Shown piece by piece: positions 1 through 8,551 of a DNA stretch of 64,000 bases. Position numbers and translations under genes: made by a program. The stretch spans positions 271,504-335,503 of the forward strand of contig NZ_FOEQ01000007.1 in NCBI RefSeq assembly GCF_900110655.1. The letters run 5' to 3'. This DNA comes from Pseudomonas soli. Lineage in GTDB: Bacteria > Pseudomonadota > Gammaproteobacteria > Pseudomonadales > Pseudomonadaceae. The notes under the pieces are model-generated. The model was not told the DNA's origin. It was given only the letters and a program-made list of their open reading frames with translations, and ran no database searches. How positions within the stretch are numbered: the first letter of the stretch is position 1; the number at the start of each line of letters is the position of its first letter.

Positions 1-162
1 CAAGCGGCGGGTGAGCAGCAGCAAGACAAACAGGATCAACCCGGCCAGGGCGAAGCGGTAGACGATCGACACCGGGATGGCGACCACACCCAGTTGCAGC
101 TTCAGGGCGATCCAGGTGGTGCCCCAGATCAGGACGGTAAGCAGGTAGAGCGACAGGTTCAT
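1..162 (-). CDS. EamA/DMT-family transporter, N-terminal part
   Basis: Reading leftward from an ATG at 162, the first 54 codons encode a hydrophobic protein beginning MNLSLYLLTVLIWGTTW and running off the window edge. The Trp-Gly-Thr-Thr-Trp stretch in the first transmembrane helix, followed by a helix with a Tyr-Arg-Phe turn, is typical of the EamA/RhaT drug-metabolite transporter family, ten-helix inner-membrane exporters of small metabolites. The gene is divergent from the AraC-type regulator that starts at 392, which could control it, but that link is only inferred from position. The substrate cannot be told from the visible part. Confidence 0.75.
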   Translation of the reverse strand, partial: MNLSLYLLTVLIWGTTWIALKLQLGVVAIPVSIVYRFALAGLILFVLLLLTRRL

Positions 163-190
163 GGCGGCTTCCTCGAACAGGCTTTCGGCC

Positions 191-265
191 CATCGCGGGG
201 CAAGCCCGCTCCCACATTGGGCCACCCTGGCGGGCTGGCGTGGGAGCGGGCTTGCCCCGCGATGG
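191..265. repeat. REP element pair (inverted)
   Basis: Two copies of a pseudomonad REP sequence face each other: CGCGGGGCAAGCCCGCTC begins near 194 and its complement ends near 261, separated by about 24 bases. This is a REP doublet (BIME-like) in the gap between the exporter and the AraC-type gene. The same sequence recurs at 42.06 kb and, in variant form, elsewhere in the window. Confidence 0.85.
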
Positions 266-391
266 CCGTCACAGGCAAACAGTGTCTTCCCGGGCTTCAC
301 ACCTGCGCTTGCATAAACTTGCGCTTTTCCTCCTCCGCCAGCTGCCTTCCCGCCCACGCCGCAGTACGATGGCCTTCAGAGGAGTCTCCAG

Positions 392-1267
392 ATGCCCGCA
401 CTCGACCACCTGCAAGTCTTCAACGCCCTCAACGCCTCACCCAACGCCCGGTTGGAGCTGAGCGCGCACCTGGGCGACGGCCTGGCGGCGGCATTGTGGA
501 GCAACCGCGACGATGCCCGCGATTACCAGGCGCCCAGCCATCACACCCTGTCGTGCTACATCGCCGACGGCACCGGTACTTTCCGCCGCCAGCGCCCGGC
601 CGACCGCGGCGCACCGGACAAACTGTGCGTGATGCCCGCCGGCCACGAATCGAACTGGGTGATCAATGGCTCGATCCGCCTTGCCCACCTGTACATCAGC
701 GAGGAACAGTTCGCCCTTGGCTGCACCCGCCTGCTGGACCGCGAACCGCGTGAAATGCAGCTGCGCGAGGCGACCTTCCTCGACGATCCGCAACAGGCCG
801 CACGCTTTCGCCAGCTGATCGACATGGACTGGTCCGAGCCCGGCGAACGCCTGCTGGCCAGCAGCCTTGCCCACGACATCATCGACCACGCCGTGCTCAA
901 CCAGGTCGGCCTGCGCCATGGGCTCAAACTCAGGGGTGGCTTGGCGCCGCACCAGCGTCGGCAGCTGGTGGACTATATCGAGGCCCACCTGGACCAGCCG
1001 CTGACGCTGGGCGAGCTGGCGCTGCGCTGCAACCTGTCCGAGTACCACTTTGCACGGATGTTCCGGGCAAGTTTCGGCCTGCCGCCGCATCAGTATCTGC
1101 TTGCCCGGCGGCTGCACAGGGCCTGTCGCTTACTGCGCCTGGGCACGCCAGCCCTGGGCGAGGTGGCACTGGCGTGCGGGTTCGCCAGTGCCAGCCATTT
1201 CAGCAACAGGTTTCGCCAGGCATTGGGGGCGACGCCTGGAGAGTACAGGGCAGCGTTCCGCGCCTGA
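392..1267 (+). CDS. AraC-family transcriptional regulator
   Basis: The 291-residue protein ends in a two-helix-turn-helix AraC DNA-binding domain (about residues 185-289). The first HTH contains LTLGELALRCNLSEYHFARM and the second GEVALACGFASASHFSNRF, ending with the usual PGEYR motif. The N-terminal half (about 1-170) is a sensor region without a clear cupin signature, so the ligand is unknown. The ATG at 392 follows a GGAG-containing stretch. It is transcribed away from the exporter at 162, and a local activator role for that exporter is plausible. The downstream neighbour, the TonB receptor, converges on it. Confidence 0.85.
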   Translation: MPALDHLQVFNALNASPNARLELSAHLGDGLAAALWSNRDDARDYQAPSHHTLSCYIADGTGTFRRQRPADRGAPDKLCVMPAGHESNWVINGSIRLAHLYISEEQFALGCTRLLDREPREMQLREATFLDDPQQAARFRQLIDMDWSEPGERLLASSLAHDIIDHAVLNQVGLRHGLKLRGGLAPHQRRQLVDYIEAHLDQPLTLGELALRCNLSEYHFARMFRASFGLPPHQYLLARRLHRACRLLRLGTPALGEVALACGFASASHFSNRFRQALGATPGEYRAAFRA

Positions 1268-1322
1268 CTGCCGGGCCCTGTCGCGGAACAAGCCCATTGC
1301 CATGCCGCCCATTATCGATTGG

Positions 1323-3725
1323 TCAGAACTCGAAGGTGCTCGACAGGCTGACTTGCCGCGCATCCCCCACCGCAACGAAATAGCGGTTCACCGCGGAGCT
1401 GTAGTACACCTTGTCGAACAGGTTCTTCACGTTCAACTGCAGGCGCACCTTGTGCTCGTCCAGCTTGGTTTCGTAGCTGGCGAAGGCATCGGCCACGGTG
1501 TAGGCCGGCAGGTCGAAGTCGTTTGTCGCATTGCCCGCACGCTCACCCACGTAGCGCGCACCGGCTCCCAGGCGCAGGCGATCACCGCCGAACAGGCTGC
1601 CGTAGTCGTATACTGCCGACAGCGAACCACTGTGGCGGGCGACGTTCTGCAGGCGGTTGCCCTTGAGCTGCGGGTCCTTGGTGACCTCGGCGTCGGTAAA
1701 GGCATAGGCCCCGATCAGGCTCCAGCGCTCGCTGAGCTGGCCAGTCAGGTCCAGCTCGACGCCCCGTGAACGAACTTCCCCCGCGTTGCTGTAGAGAATG
1801 GTCCCCGGCTGGGTGTCGCCATCGGCCACCAGCACGTTGCGCTTGGTGATGTCGAACAGCGCCAGGGTACCGGTCACCGCGCCCGGCACGTCGAGCTTGG
1901 CCCCCAGCTCCCAGGACTTGCCCTCCTCCGGCGCGATCCCAGAGTCCAGGGTCAGGGTGCGGCCACCACCGATGCTCAGCGGGGCGATGGTCGAGTTGGG
2001 CTTGAACGACTCGCTGTAGCTGCCATAGAACGACAGCTGCTCATCGACCTTGTAGACGACGCCCGCATGGGGCACCCAGGTCTGGTCACTGGTGTCGGTG
2101 TTGACGTTGAACGGTCGGCCGCGGCCGGCGTACTGGTCGTACTGCTGGAAACGCCCGCCTGCCACCAGGATCCAGTGCTCGTCCAGGTGCCAGGCGTCCT
2201 GCAGGAACAGCGAATCGGTGCGCAGCTTGTCGGTCTGGTCGCTGTCGCTGGCGCGCACATTGGTGCCTTCCACTTCGCGGCCATAGACCGGGTTCAGATA
2301 GCTGAAGGTCGAGCGGCTGTTCTGACGGATCAGGTCGGCGCGGTAGACCTTGCGGTCCTCGTGATCGGCACCCAGCACCAGATCATGACGCATGCCGGCC
2401 AGCTCGACACTGCCGTTGAGGCTGAAGGTGACGAACTGGTCACGGCTCAGGGCGCCCCGGGTGCCGTCGATACTGCGCGACAGCGTGCCCTTGCTTTCAT
2501 CCACGCCGGTCACGCGCACCTGGCTGGCATCGTAGGTTTCGCGGTTGAAGCTGTAGCCGACGTGCAGCTTCCACGCGTCGTCCAGCTGATGGTCGATTTC
2601 CAGGCGGTACAGGTCGGAGCGGCCCTCCATGTCGTTGAACGGCTCGTCCAGGCGGCGAGTAGCGGGTATGTTCAACGGGTGGCCATCGCTGCCGAAGGCG
2701 GTCCCGCGGTCGAACGGATAGCGAAACTCGCGGTGCTCATAGGCCAGCACCACCTGGGTGTCCTCGCCGTACCAAGCCAGCGACGGCGCCACCAGCGATT
2801 CGCGGTGCACGCCGAAGTTGCGCCAGTAGTCTTCATCCTCGTGATCGACGATCAGGCGATAGGCCAGGTTGCTCTCCCCCAGCGCACCGGTGCTGTCCAG
2901 GCCGCCACCGCTGCCGTTCTTGCCGTTGCCGTAGGTCGAGCCGCGCAGGGTCAGGGCGTTGTACTGCGCAAGTTGCGGGCGCTTGCTGACCACATTGATC
3001 ACCCCGCCCGGGTCCTGGATGCCGTAAAGCAGCGAGGCCGGGCCCTTGAGCACTTCGACCCGCTCGGTGCTGGCATTGAGCGCGCGGCCCTGCACGATCG
3101 GCATGCCGTCGCGCATGATCGAACCGTCGCGGTTGTCGCCGAAGCCACGCTTCATCACGGTGTCTGCGGTACCGCCGAAGTTGTTGCCCTGGGTGATGCC
3201 GCTGACGTTGTACAGGGCATCGTCCAGATTGCGCGGCGCCTGGTCGCGGATCACCTGGGCCGGGACCACGTTCACGGCCTGCGGGATATCCAGGGTCGCG
3301 CCCTGGCCGCGCATGATCGAGGCGCTGGCCGGCGGCTGGTAGCTGTAGTCGTCCAGTTGCGAGTTGATGGTGGTGGCTTGCAGGTTCACCGCGCCGGAAG
3401 TGTCGACCGGCTCCAGGGTCAGCGTGCGGGCGTCGAGGCGGCGCCAGGCCAGGCCTGAATTGCCGAGCAACTGCTGCAGAGCCTGCTCGGCGTCGAAGGT
3501 GCCGTTCAGCGCCGGGGCTCGCAGGTCCGGTAGCGTCAGGGTATAGACCACGCTCTGCCCGGTGGTACGGCTGAAGGCGTTGAGCGCCTGGGCCAACGGC
3601 TGGCTGGGCTGGGCGAAGGCATAGACCTGGCTCTGCTGGGCGGCCACGGCCTGGGGCACGACGGCCACGGCGGACAAGCTGCAGAGGCCGAACCAGAGCG
3701 AGACGCAACGCGGGGTGAACTTCAT
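1323..3725 (-). CDS. TonB-dependent siderophore receptor (FecA/FpvA-type)
   Basis: An 800-residue outer-membrane receptor. It has a signal peptide (about 1-29, ending AVAA), then a STN signalling domain (about 33-105, with LAQALNAFSRTTGQSVVY), a plug domain (about 140-250, with the VEVLKGPASLLYG and GGVINVVSKRP motifs), and a 22-stranded barrel ending in Phe (SLSSTFEF). STN domains couple ligand binding to a FecR anti-sigma factor, and the genes for such a FecR and a FecI-type sigma lie just upstream at 3931-5450. It therefore probably imports a ferric siderophore and induces its own transcription by surface signalling. The siderophore is unknown. A small inverted repeat TGCGA-N5-TCGCA lies at about 3756-3770, ahead of the start. 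Confidence 0.92.
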   Translation of the reverse strand: MKFTPRCVSLWFGLCSLSAVAVVPQAVAAQQSQVYAFAQPSQPLAQALNAFSRTTGQSVVYTLTLPDLRAPALNGTFDAEQALQQLLGNSGLAWRRLDARTLTLEPVDTSGAVNLQATTINSQLDDYSYQPPASASIMRGQGATLDIPQAVNVVPAQVIRDQAPRNLDDALYNVSGITQGNNFGGTADTVMKRGFGDNRDGSIMRDGMPIVQGRALNASTERVEVLKGPASLLYGIQDPGGVINVVSKRPQLAQYNALTLRGSTYGNGKNGSGGGLDSTGALGESNLAYRLIVDHEDEDYWRNFGVHRESLVAPSLAWYGEDTQVVLAYEHREFRYPFDRGTAFGSDGHPLNIPATRRLDEPFNDMEGRSDLYRLEIDHQLDDAWKLHVGYSFNRETYDASQVRVTGVDESKGTLSRSIDGTRGALSRDQFVTFSLNGSVELAGMRHDLVLGADHEDRKVYRADLIRQNSRSTFSYLNPVYGREVEGTNVRASDSDQTDKLRTDSLFLQDAWHLDEHWILVAGGRFQQYDQYAGRGRPFNVNTDTSDQTWVPHAGVVYKVDEQLSFYGSYSESFKPNSTIAPLSIGGGRTLTLDSGIAPEEGKSWELGAKLDVPGAVTGTLALFDITKRNVLVADGDTQPGTILYSNAGEVRSRGVELDLTGQLSERWSLIGAYAFTDAEVTKDPQLKGNRLQNVARHSGSLSAVYDYGSLFGGDRLRLGAGARYVGERAGNATNDFDLPAYTVADAFASYETKLDEHKVRLQLNVKNLFDKVYYSSAVNRYFVAVGDARQVSLSSTFEF

Positions 3726-3841
3726 GGACGCGGACCTGTGGGCGGGATGATCGTATGCGAATGAATCGCACTTCCACTTACTACACGGATGCCGGCGTGG
3801 GGTACCTCATCACCTGATGGAAATATTTTGCTGTTCCGACC

Positions 3842-3916
3842 CTATCGCGAGGCAAGCTCGCTCCCACGCGGTGGCTTGCAGGGTCCAAGATCGTGGGAGC
3901 GGGCTTGCCCCGCGCT
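3842..3916. repeat. REP element pair (inverted)
   Basis: A REP copy with two substitutions (CGCGAGGCAAGCTCGCTCCC, from about 3846) faces a consensus copy (GGGAGCGGGCTTGCCCCGCG, ending about 3914) in the gap between the receptor gene and fecR. It separates the two genes by about 200 bases and could attenuate or stabilise part of the transcript; that is inference. Confidence 0.8.
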
Positions 3917-3930
3917 GACGTCGGCTCAGG

Positions 3931-4902
3931 TCAACGCAAAACGGTCAACCGGCCCAACAGCGTCTGCCGCTCGAACCCCAGCACCTTGCCCAGCGAATCC
4001 AGCGCGGCCAGCGGTTCCTCAACCGGGAAACTGCCACTGACCCTGCGCTGCGCCAGCTCACCGTCGAGCAGCAGGATCCGCCCCGGGTAGTAACGCCCCA
4101 GGTCCTCGAGCACCTGCGCCAACGGCACCTGGTAGTAGTTCAGCCAGCCCTGGCGCCAGGCCAGGCGGCTGTCGCTGTCCACCGCCTCGACCCCACCGGC
4201 CACACCACCGGCATAGGCCAGTTGCTGGTTGGCTGTCAGTTCGCGGGCAGGCTGCCCTTCGGCTGCCGTCACCGCCACCCGCCCGCTGCGTACCGTGACC
4301 TGCGCGCCGTCACCCTGCCCGCGCACCTCGAACTGGGTCCCCAGCACCCGCACTTCGCCGCCCTGGGCATCCACCAGGAACGGCTCGCCGGTATGGGTCA
4401 CCTCGAAGAACGCGGCGCCGCGCAGCAACCGCACACGCCGCTCGCCCTGGGCGAAATCCACTGCCACGGCAGTGCCGGCATCCAGGGTCAGTTGCGAACG
4501 ATCGGCCAGGGTCACCTGCCGCACCTGCGCCCCGCTGGTGTAGTCGGCGCGTAGGTCCTGCAGCCAGAACTGCGGCTGCCAGCCTGCCGCGAATCCCAGC
4601 GCCAGGACCAGGCTCGCCGCCACTGCCAGGCCGCGCCACGGTCGCTTGCGCTCGGGCCGGCGCATGGCCTCCAGGTATGTTTGCAGCCCTTGGTGTTCCT
4701 CGGCCGCCAGCCGCGCCGCCGGCGCCTCGCTCAGGCGCCAAAGCGCCTGGGCCTCGGCATAGGCCTGGCGATGGGCGGGGCTCTCCAGCAACCAACGCTT
4801 GAACGCCGCGCCCTCGGCCTGCGCCGGCTGCTGCTGGATGCGCCCCAGCCAGCGCAGGGCGGCCTGGGACTGGGCGGCAGTGATCGGCTGTTCAACACTC
4901 AT
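3931..4902 (-). CDS. fecR: FecR-family anti-sigma / signal-transducing regulator
   Basis: A 323-residue protein, taking the ATG at 4902 because it overlaps the sigma gene stop as ATGA and gives the usual family start (MSVEQP). It has an N-terminal cytoplasmic FecR_N (DUF4880) domain (about 10-55, with ALRWLGRIQ and FKRWLLESPAHRQAYAE), one transmembrane helix (about 90-107), a periplasmic FecR domain (about 115-210) and a C-terminal DUF4974-type domain that contacts the receptor's STN domain. It should hold the neighbouring FecI-type sigma factor in check or activate it when the receptor is loaded. A longer in-frame start at 4962 lies inside the sigma gene and is unlikely. Confidence 0.9.
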   Translation of the reverse strand: MSVEQPITAAQSQAALRWLGRIQQQPAQAEGAAFKRWLLESPAHRQAYAEAQALWRLSEAPAARLAAEEHQGLQTYLEAMRRPERKRPWRGLAVAASLVLALGFAAGWQPQFWLQDLRADYTSGAQVRQVTLADRSQLTLDAGTAVAVDFAQGERRVRLLRGAAFFEVTHTGEPFLVDAQGGEVRVLGTQFEVRGQGDGAQVTVRSGRVAVTAAEGQPARELTANQQLAYAGGVAGGVEAVDSDSRLAWRQGWLNYYQVPLAQVLEDLGRYYPGRILLLDGELAQRRVSGSFPVEEPLAALDSLGKVLGFERQTLLGRLTVLR

Positions 4903-5450
4903 CGACGGGCGCTCCCTGGCCGGCGCAGTGGGGACGCGGGGTCGGCGACACTCGCCTTGCACGCTTCGAGGGCGCGCATCATATGCTTTTCCACTGCGCT
5001 CTGGGACAACTGCATGGCCTTGGCGATCTCGCCGTAGGTGCAGCCATGGATGCGGCTGAGCAGGAAGATCTGCCGGGTGCGTTCGGGCAGCGCCCGCAGG
5101 GCCGCCTCGATGCGTTGCAGGTCGTGATTGACCTCCAGGGCCTGGTCGGGGGCCTGGCTGTCCGACACGCTGTCATGATCATGCAGGCCTTCAGCGACCC
5201 GGTCGCGGCTGCCTTCGCTGCGCAGGTAGTCGATAGCCAGGTTGCTGGCGCTGCGCAGCAGGTAGGTATCGAGCGCCTCGACCTGCACCTCGGGGCGCCG
5301 CCAGAAGCGCAGGAACAAGTCCTGCACCAGGTCCGACGCCGTGGCGCGGCAGCCGACGCGGCGGCTGACCAGCGCCTCCATGCGCGCACGCTGGGCGAGG
5401 AACACCTGGACAAAGCGTGCCCGCCCGCCGCCGGCCTCGGAGTCGCTCAA
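4899..5450 (-). CDS. fecI: FecI-type ECF sigma factor
   Basis: About 183 residues. Region 2 contains RRVGCRATASDLVQDLFLRF and LRSASNLAIDYLRSE; region 4 contains LPERTRQIFLLSRIHGCTYG and the DNA-recognition helix AMQLSQSAVEKHM. This is the iron-starvation (FecI) group of ECF sigma factors, which direct transcription of the cognate TonB receptor. The start is uncertain: I chose a TTG at 5450, five bases after the stop of the preceding gene, giving a normal-length protein (MSDSEAGGGRARF); a longer TTG start at 5501 would lie inside the DUF3325 gene. The stop overlaps fecR. It sits in one operon with the PepSY genes and receptor. Confidence 0.88.
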   Translation of the reverse strand: MSDSEAGGGRARFVQVFLAQRARMEALVSRRVGCRATASDLVQDLFLRFWRRPEVQVEALDTYLLRSASNLAIDYLRSEGSRDRVAEGLHDHDSVSDSQAPDQALEVNHDLQRIEAALRALPERTRQIFLLSRIHGCTYGEIAKAMQLSQSAVEKHMMRALEACKASVADPASPLRRPGSARR

Positions 5451-5454
5451 GGGC

Positions 5455-5781
5455 CTAGACCGCCAGCACGGCCAGCAGCGGCCCGAGCACCAGGCTGGCA
5501 AGCGCCGCGCCGAGCAACAGCCGCGGCTGGTAGGGCAGGCCGAACACCCACAGGGTCACGCCGGCCATCAGCACGGCGATCCACTCCACCAGGCCCAGGG
5601 CCCAGCCGCGCCCATGCACGGCGAGGATCAACGACAGCAGCAGCAACGCCCAGCCCGTGATCTTCAAGGCTCGCAGCTGCCGCCCCGTGGGCTTGCGCCC
5701 GAGCAGGTCGTTGAAGTGTTTTTCCATGGCCAGGCACAGGCCGGCAAAACCGGCGAAGCCCATCAGCGCAACCCCCAGCAT
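5455..5781 (-). CDS. DUF3325 small inner-membrane protein
   Basis: A 108-residue protein with three predicted membrane segments (about 1-20, 42-60, 63-105), matching the DUF3325 family by length, the early MEKHF motif and its position behind a PepSY protein. In pseudomonads the DUF3649 / PepSY / DUF3325 trio is found next to siderophore receptor genes and is assumed to help iron release or reduction at the inner membrane; its biochemical role is not established. The start codon overlaps the stop of the PepSY gene by one base (TGATG), indicating translational coupling. Confidence 0.8.
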   Translation of the reverse strand: MLGVALMGFAGFAGLCLAMEKHFNDLLGRKPTGRQLRALKITGWALLLLSLILAVHGRGWALGLVEWIAVLMAGVTLWVFGLPYQPRLLLGAALASLVLGPLLAVLAV

Positions 5782-7343
5782 CAGCTCGCCTCCACGGTCT
5801 TGGCGGCGCGTGGCGCATGCTTGGCGACCGGCTTGGGCGCGCGCAGCATCTTGCCGGCGGCCCAGGCCAGGAACAGGCCGGTGGCCAGGGCCGTCAGGTC
5901 GAAACCGGCCATGGCCCAGTCACCCGCGGCGATGGAGTGATCCAGGCCCTGGTCGGAGGTCAGCGCGTTGAGCAACGGCAGCAAGGCGAACGCCAGCGCG
6001 CCCAGCGTCAGTTGCTCGCCCCAGGCGCGGCGCCCGCTCCTGAGCATGGCGTGGAGCAATGACGCGCCCCAGGCCAGGAAGAAGCCGTTGATCTCCCAGT
6101 CAGCCCGCCCTTCCAGCGTTGCCGGCAGCAGGCGATTGGCCCAGAAGAACGCCGCCACGCCCAGCAACAGGCCGCTCATGCTGGCGATGTTCAGCACTTC
6201 GACCAGGCGCAGTTCGCCGGGCATGCGCGCGCTCTTGGCATGCTTGAGCTGGCGCTTGCCCAGCCACATCACCAGCCCGGTGCCGATCACGGCGGTGCCG
6301 GCCACGCCGAAGGCGAAGTACAGCCAGCGCAGCCAAGGCCCGGCGAAGTTACCCATGTGCAGGCCGACGAAGGTGAACGAGGTAGTCATCGCCGCGCTTT
6401 CCGGCGCGCCGCGGCGCAGCAGCTCGCCACTGACGCCATCGAAGGTCCAGATGGCGCTGCGCTGGTAGGCGACACTGTCGGCCGAGGCGCGGGTGAAAGT
6501 GACCCGGGCGTTGCGGTCACCCGGGTTGTGCACCTGGATGTAGCCCATGCGCGCCCCCGGCGCCTGTTCCTGGACCTTGGCATACAGTTCGGTCAACGGC
6601 GCCAGCGGCGCGGTCTGGGCAACCGCCTTGGGCACCTCGTCGCGGCCGAACACATCGTTGAAGTAGCCGCTGCTGTCGCCGTAGCTGGCCAGGATGCTGG
6701 CCGGCATGACCATGTACATGAAGATCACCAGGCTGCTGTAGCTGATCATCAGGTGGAACGGCAGCACCAGCACACCGATGGCGTTGTGACCGTCGAGCCA
6801 GGACCGCTGGCCCTTGCCCGGGCGGAAGGTGAAGAACTCCTTGAAGATCTTCTTGTGGGTGATGATCCCGGTGACCAGCCCCAATAGCATGATGAAGGCG
6901 CAGAAGGTCGACAGCCAGCGCCCCCAAGGGTGGGGCATCTGCAGTTGGAAGTGGAACCGGTAGAAGAACTCGCCGCCACGGCTGTCGCGGGCCTCGACCG
7001 CCTCGCCAGTGCGCGCGTCGAGCTCCTTGTCGGTGAAACCACGCCGCCCACCACCGTTCGGGTCACGCCAGCTGACGCTCAACGCCGCCTCGCGCTCGCT
7101 GGGCAGGCGGATGAACCAGGTGCTGGCATGGCCGGCATTGGTTTCGAGGTAACGCTGGGCCAGGCCGAGACTGGTCACCGGGTCGAGTGGATGACTCTGC
7201 ACCTCGGGCTGGGTCCAGTGGCTGATCTCGTCCTTGAAGTACGACAGCGTCCCGGTGAGGAAGATGGCGAACAGCAGCCAGCCGAAGATCAGGCCGGTCC
7301 AGGTGTGCAGCCAGGCCATGGCCTGGCGGAAGCCTTCTTTCAT
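5781..7343 (-). CDS. PepSY-associated transmembrane protein (iron-uptake reductase-like)
   Basis: A 520-residue inner-membrane protein starting at the ATG at 7343 (MKEGFRQAMAWLHTWTG), which overlaps the DUF3649 stop as ATGA. The first helix carries the LHTWTGLIFGW motif of PepSY_TM proteins. Further helices contain paired histidines that could bind haem (about HPWGRW, ITHKKIFKEF, DGHNAIGVLVLPFHLM, GLHMGNFAGPWLRW). Related proteins (FoxB, FiuB, PiuB types) act in the inner membrane in reductive release or transfer of iron from siderophores. It is the central gene of the Fur-controlled operon leading to the sigma factor and receptor. A longer reading frame upstream overlaps DUF3649 and is not used. 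Confidence 0.88.
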   Translation of the reverse strand: MKEGFRQAMAWLHTWTGLIFGWLLFAIFLTGTLSYFKDEISHWTQPEVQSHPLDPVTSLGLAQRYLETNAGHASTWFIRLPSEREAALSVSWRDPNGGGRRGFTDKELDARTGEAVEARDSRGGEFFYRFHFQLQMPHPWGRWLSTFCAFIMLLGLVTGIITHKKIFKEFFTFRPGKGQRSWLDGHNAIGVLVLPFHLMISYSSLVIFMYMVMPASILASYGDSSGYFNDVFGRDEVPKAVAQTAPLAPLTELYAKVQEQAPGARMGYIQVHNPGDRNARVTFTRASADSVAYQRSAIWTFDGVSGELLRRGAPESAAMTTSFTFVGLHMGNFAGPWLRWLYFAFGVAGTAVIGTGLVMWLGKRQLKHAKSARMPGELRLVEVLNIASMSGLLLGVAAFFWANRLLPATLEGRADWEINGFFLAWGASLLHAMLRSGRRAWGEQLTLGALAFALLPLLNALTSDQGLDHSIAAGDWAMAGFDLTALATGLFLAWAAGKMLRAPKPVAKHAPRAAKTVEAS

Positions 7344-7645
7344 GGCAGGTTCATCCAGTAGGCCAATGCGTTGATCAGCCCCAGCACCAGGCTTGGCAGC
7401 AGCATGCCCAGCCAGGCGCGCCAAGCGCTGCGGCAGGCGAAGCACCAGATGAAGGCGATCAGGTAGAAGACGAATGACAGCATCATCCCGGTCATCGTCG
7501 CGTCGGCCTGGGTCATCGGCGCAAGCAGGGTGATGCAGACACTGGCCATCGACGCCAGCAGATAGCCGCCCAGCAGCGCTGCCAAGCTGCGGGAAGTCAC
7601 GGCCAGGCGGTAGCTCAGGGGAAGGCCGGCGGCTTTGCTCTTCAT
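7340..7645 (-). CDS. DUF3649 inner-membrane protein
   Basis: A 101-residue hydrophobic protein with three membrane segments (about 18-40, 47-68, 77-97). Length, the LAALLGGYLLAS and AFIWCFACRSAWRAW stretches and its place before a PepSY_TM gene fit the DUF3649 family. It is the first gene of the six-gene leftward iron operon and lies directly below a Fur-like box at 7677-7695. Function is unknown beyond its association with iron acquisition. Confidence 0.8.
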   Translation of the reverse strand: MKSKAAGLPLSYRLAVTSRSLAALLGGYLLASMASVCITLLAPMTQADATMTGMMLSFVFYLIAFIWCFACRSAWRAWLGMLLPSLVLGLINALAYWMNLP

Positions 7646-7676
7646 GACGAGGATCCGGGAATGGGGGCTGCAATAC

Positions 7677-7695
7677 TAATGATTTCAATTCTCAT
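7677..7695 (-). promoter_or_regulatory. Fur-like box upstream of the iron operon
   Basis: TAATGATTTCAATTCTCAT resembles the Fur consensus GATAATGATAATCATTATC, with the ATGAT half and the inverted TCTCAT half well kept. It lies 32 bases upstream of the DUF3649 start on the leftward strand, the expected place for iron-dependent repression of the operon. The remaining 228 bases up to the peroxidase gene hold nothing else I can support. Confidence 0.65.
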
Positions 7696-7923
7696 AAGCA
7701 AAGCATGCCGACACGCGCGATGGCGAGCCAGCTGCCCAACGGGTCAGTCGTTACGAGTTGAAACCCAAGGAGGTGCGCACCTTGGAAAGCGGCACCGCCA
7801 ACGGGGACCTGCAGGCCGATGCCGGCGCGCTCTGGTCAATTTCGACAACCCGCTCGAGAGCCTCCAGAACCACACCCACCGCGCGACAGCCCTCTGGACA
7901 AGCGCCCCCTGTTGGCGCTGCCT

Positions 7924-8406
7924 TCAAGCCAGCGCTTTCTCGATGGCCTGCACCACGGTCGGATCATCTGGTGCGGTACGTGGGGCGAAGCGTGCCAGCA
8001 CCCGGCCATCCTTACCGACCAGGAACTTCTCGAAATTCCAGCTGATGTCGCCAGGGAACTCAGCGCCTTCGCCCGCCAACAGGCGATACAGCGAATGACG
8101 TTGCGGGCCGTTCACCTCGAGCTTGGCCCCCAGCGGGAAGCTCACGCCGTAGTTGAGGCTGCAGAAGTCCTGGATTTCCTTCTCGCTGCCAGGCTCCTGG
8201 CCTGCGAACTGGTTGCACGGCAGGCCGAGCACGTTGAAGCCCTTGCCCTTAAATTGCTGGTGCAGTTTTTCCAGCGAAGCGTATTGCGGCGTCAGCCCGC
8301 ACTTGGAGGCGACATTGACCACCAGCACCACCTGGCCCTTGAACGGAGCGAGGGGCAGGTCCTCGCCGTTCAGCGCCTTCAACGTCAGGTCGTGAAATGC
8401 ACTCAT
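7924..8406 (-). CDS. Glutathione/thioredoxin peroxidase
   Basis: A 160-residue protein of the glutathione peroxidase family. The peroxidatic cysteine is in NVASKCGLTPQY; the catalytic Gln and Trp lie in the expected motifs LGLPCNQFAGQEPGS and ISWNFEKFLVG. Bacterial members with Cys rather than selenocysteine usually reduce hydroperoxides with thioredoxin or glutathione in the cytoplasm. I chose the ATG at 8406 (MSAFHDLTLKAL) as the family start; the reading frame extends upstream without similarity. It is monocistronic, downstream of slyD in the same direction but separated by about 145 bases. Confidence 0.92.
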   Translation of the reverse strand: MSAFHDLTLKALNGEDLPLAPFKGQVVLVVNVASKCGLTPQYASLEKLHQQFKGKGFNVLGLPCNQFAGQEPGSEKEIQDFCSLNYGVSFPLGAKLEVNGPQRHSLYRLLAGEGAEFPGDISWNFEKFLVGKDGRVLARFAPRTAPDDPTVVQAIEKALA

Positions 8407-8551
8407 GATGAAATCCCCTCTCAGGTTCCGATTGCCGCAGGGGCGAATCCCGCCCACGAAAAAGGCGCGCGGCCAAACCGTCCACCCTCCCGAGGAGGGC
8501 AAGTCCGGCTTGCCCGAGCGCCTGGCGACTCTCTGAGCTTAGCGCAGAAAA

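Noticed and set aside
2067..3458. Long (463-codon) rightward frame inside the TonB receptor gene
   Set aside because: It is the antisense shadow of the receptor with repetitive Val/Ala/His composition. The same applies to long frames opposite metE (16733), clpB (43056), ileS (53698) and the MCE gene (60211).
7758..8045. Open frame of 95 codons to the right of the iron operon
   Set aside because: No ribosome site and no recognisable protein; it runs across the opposite-strand peroxidase gene and looks like a shadow frame of GC-rich DNA.
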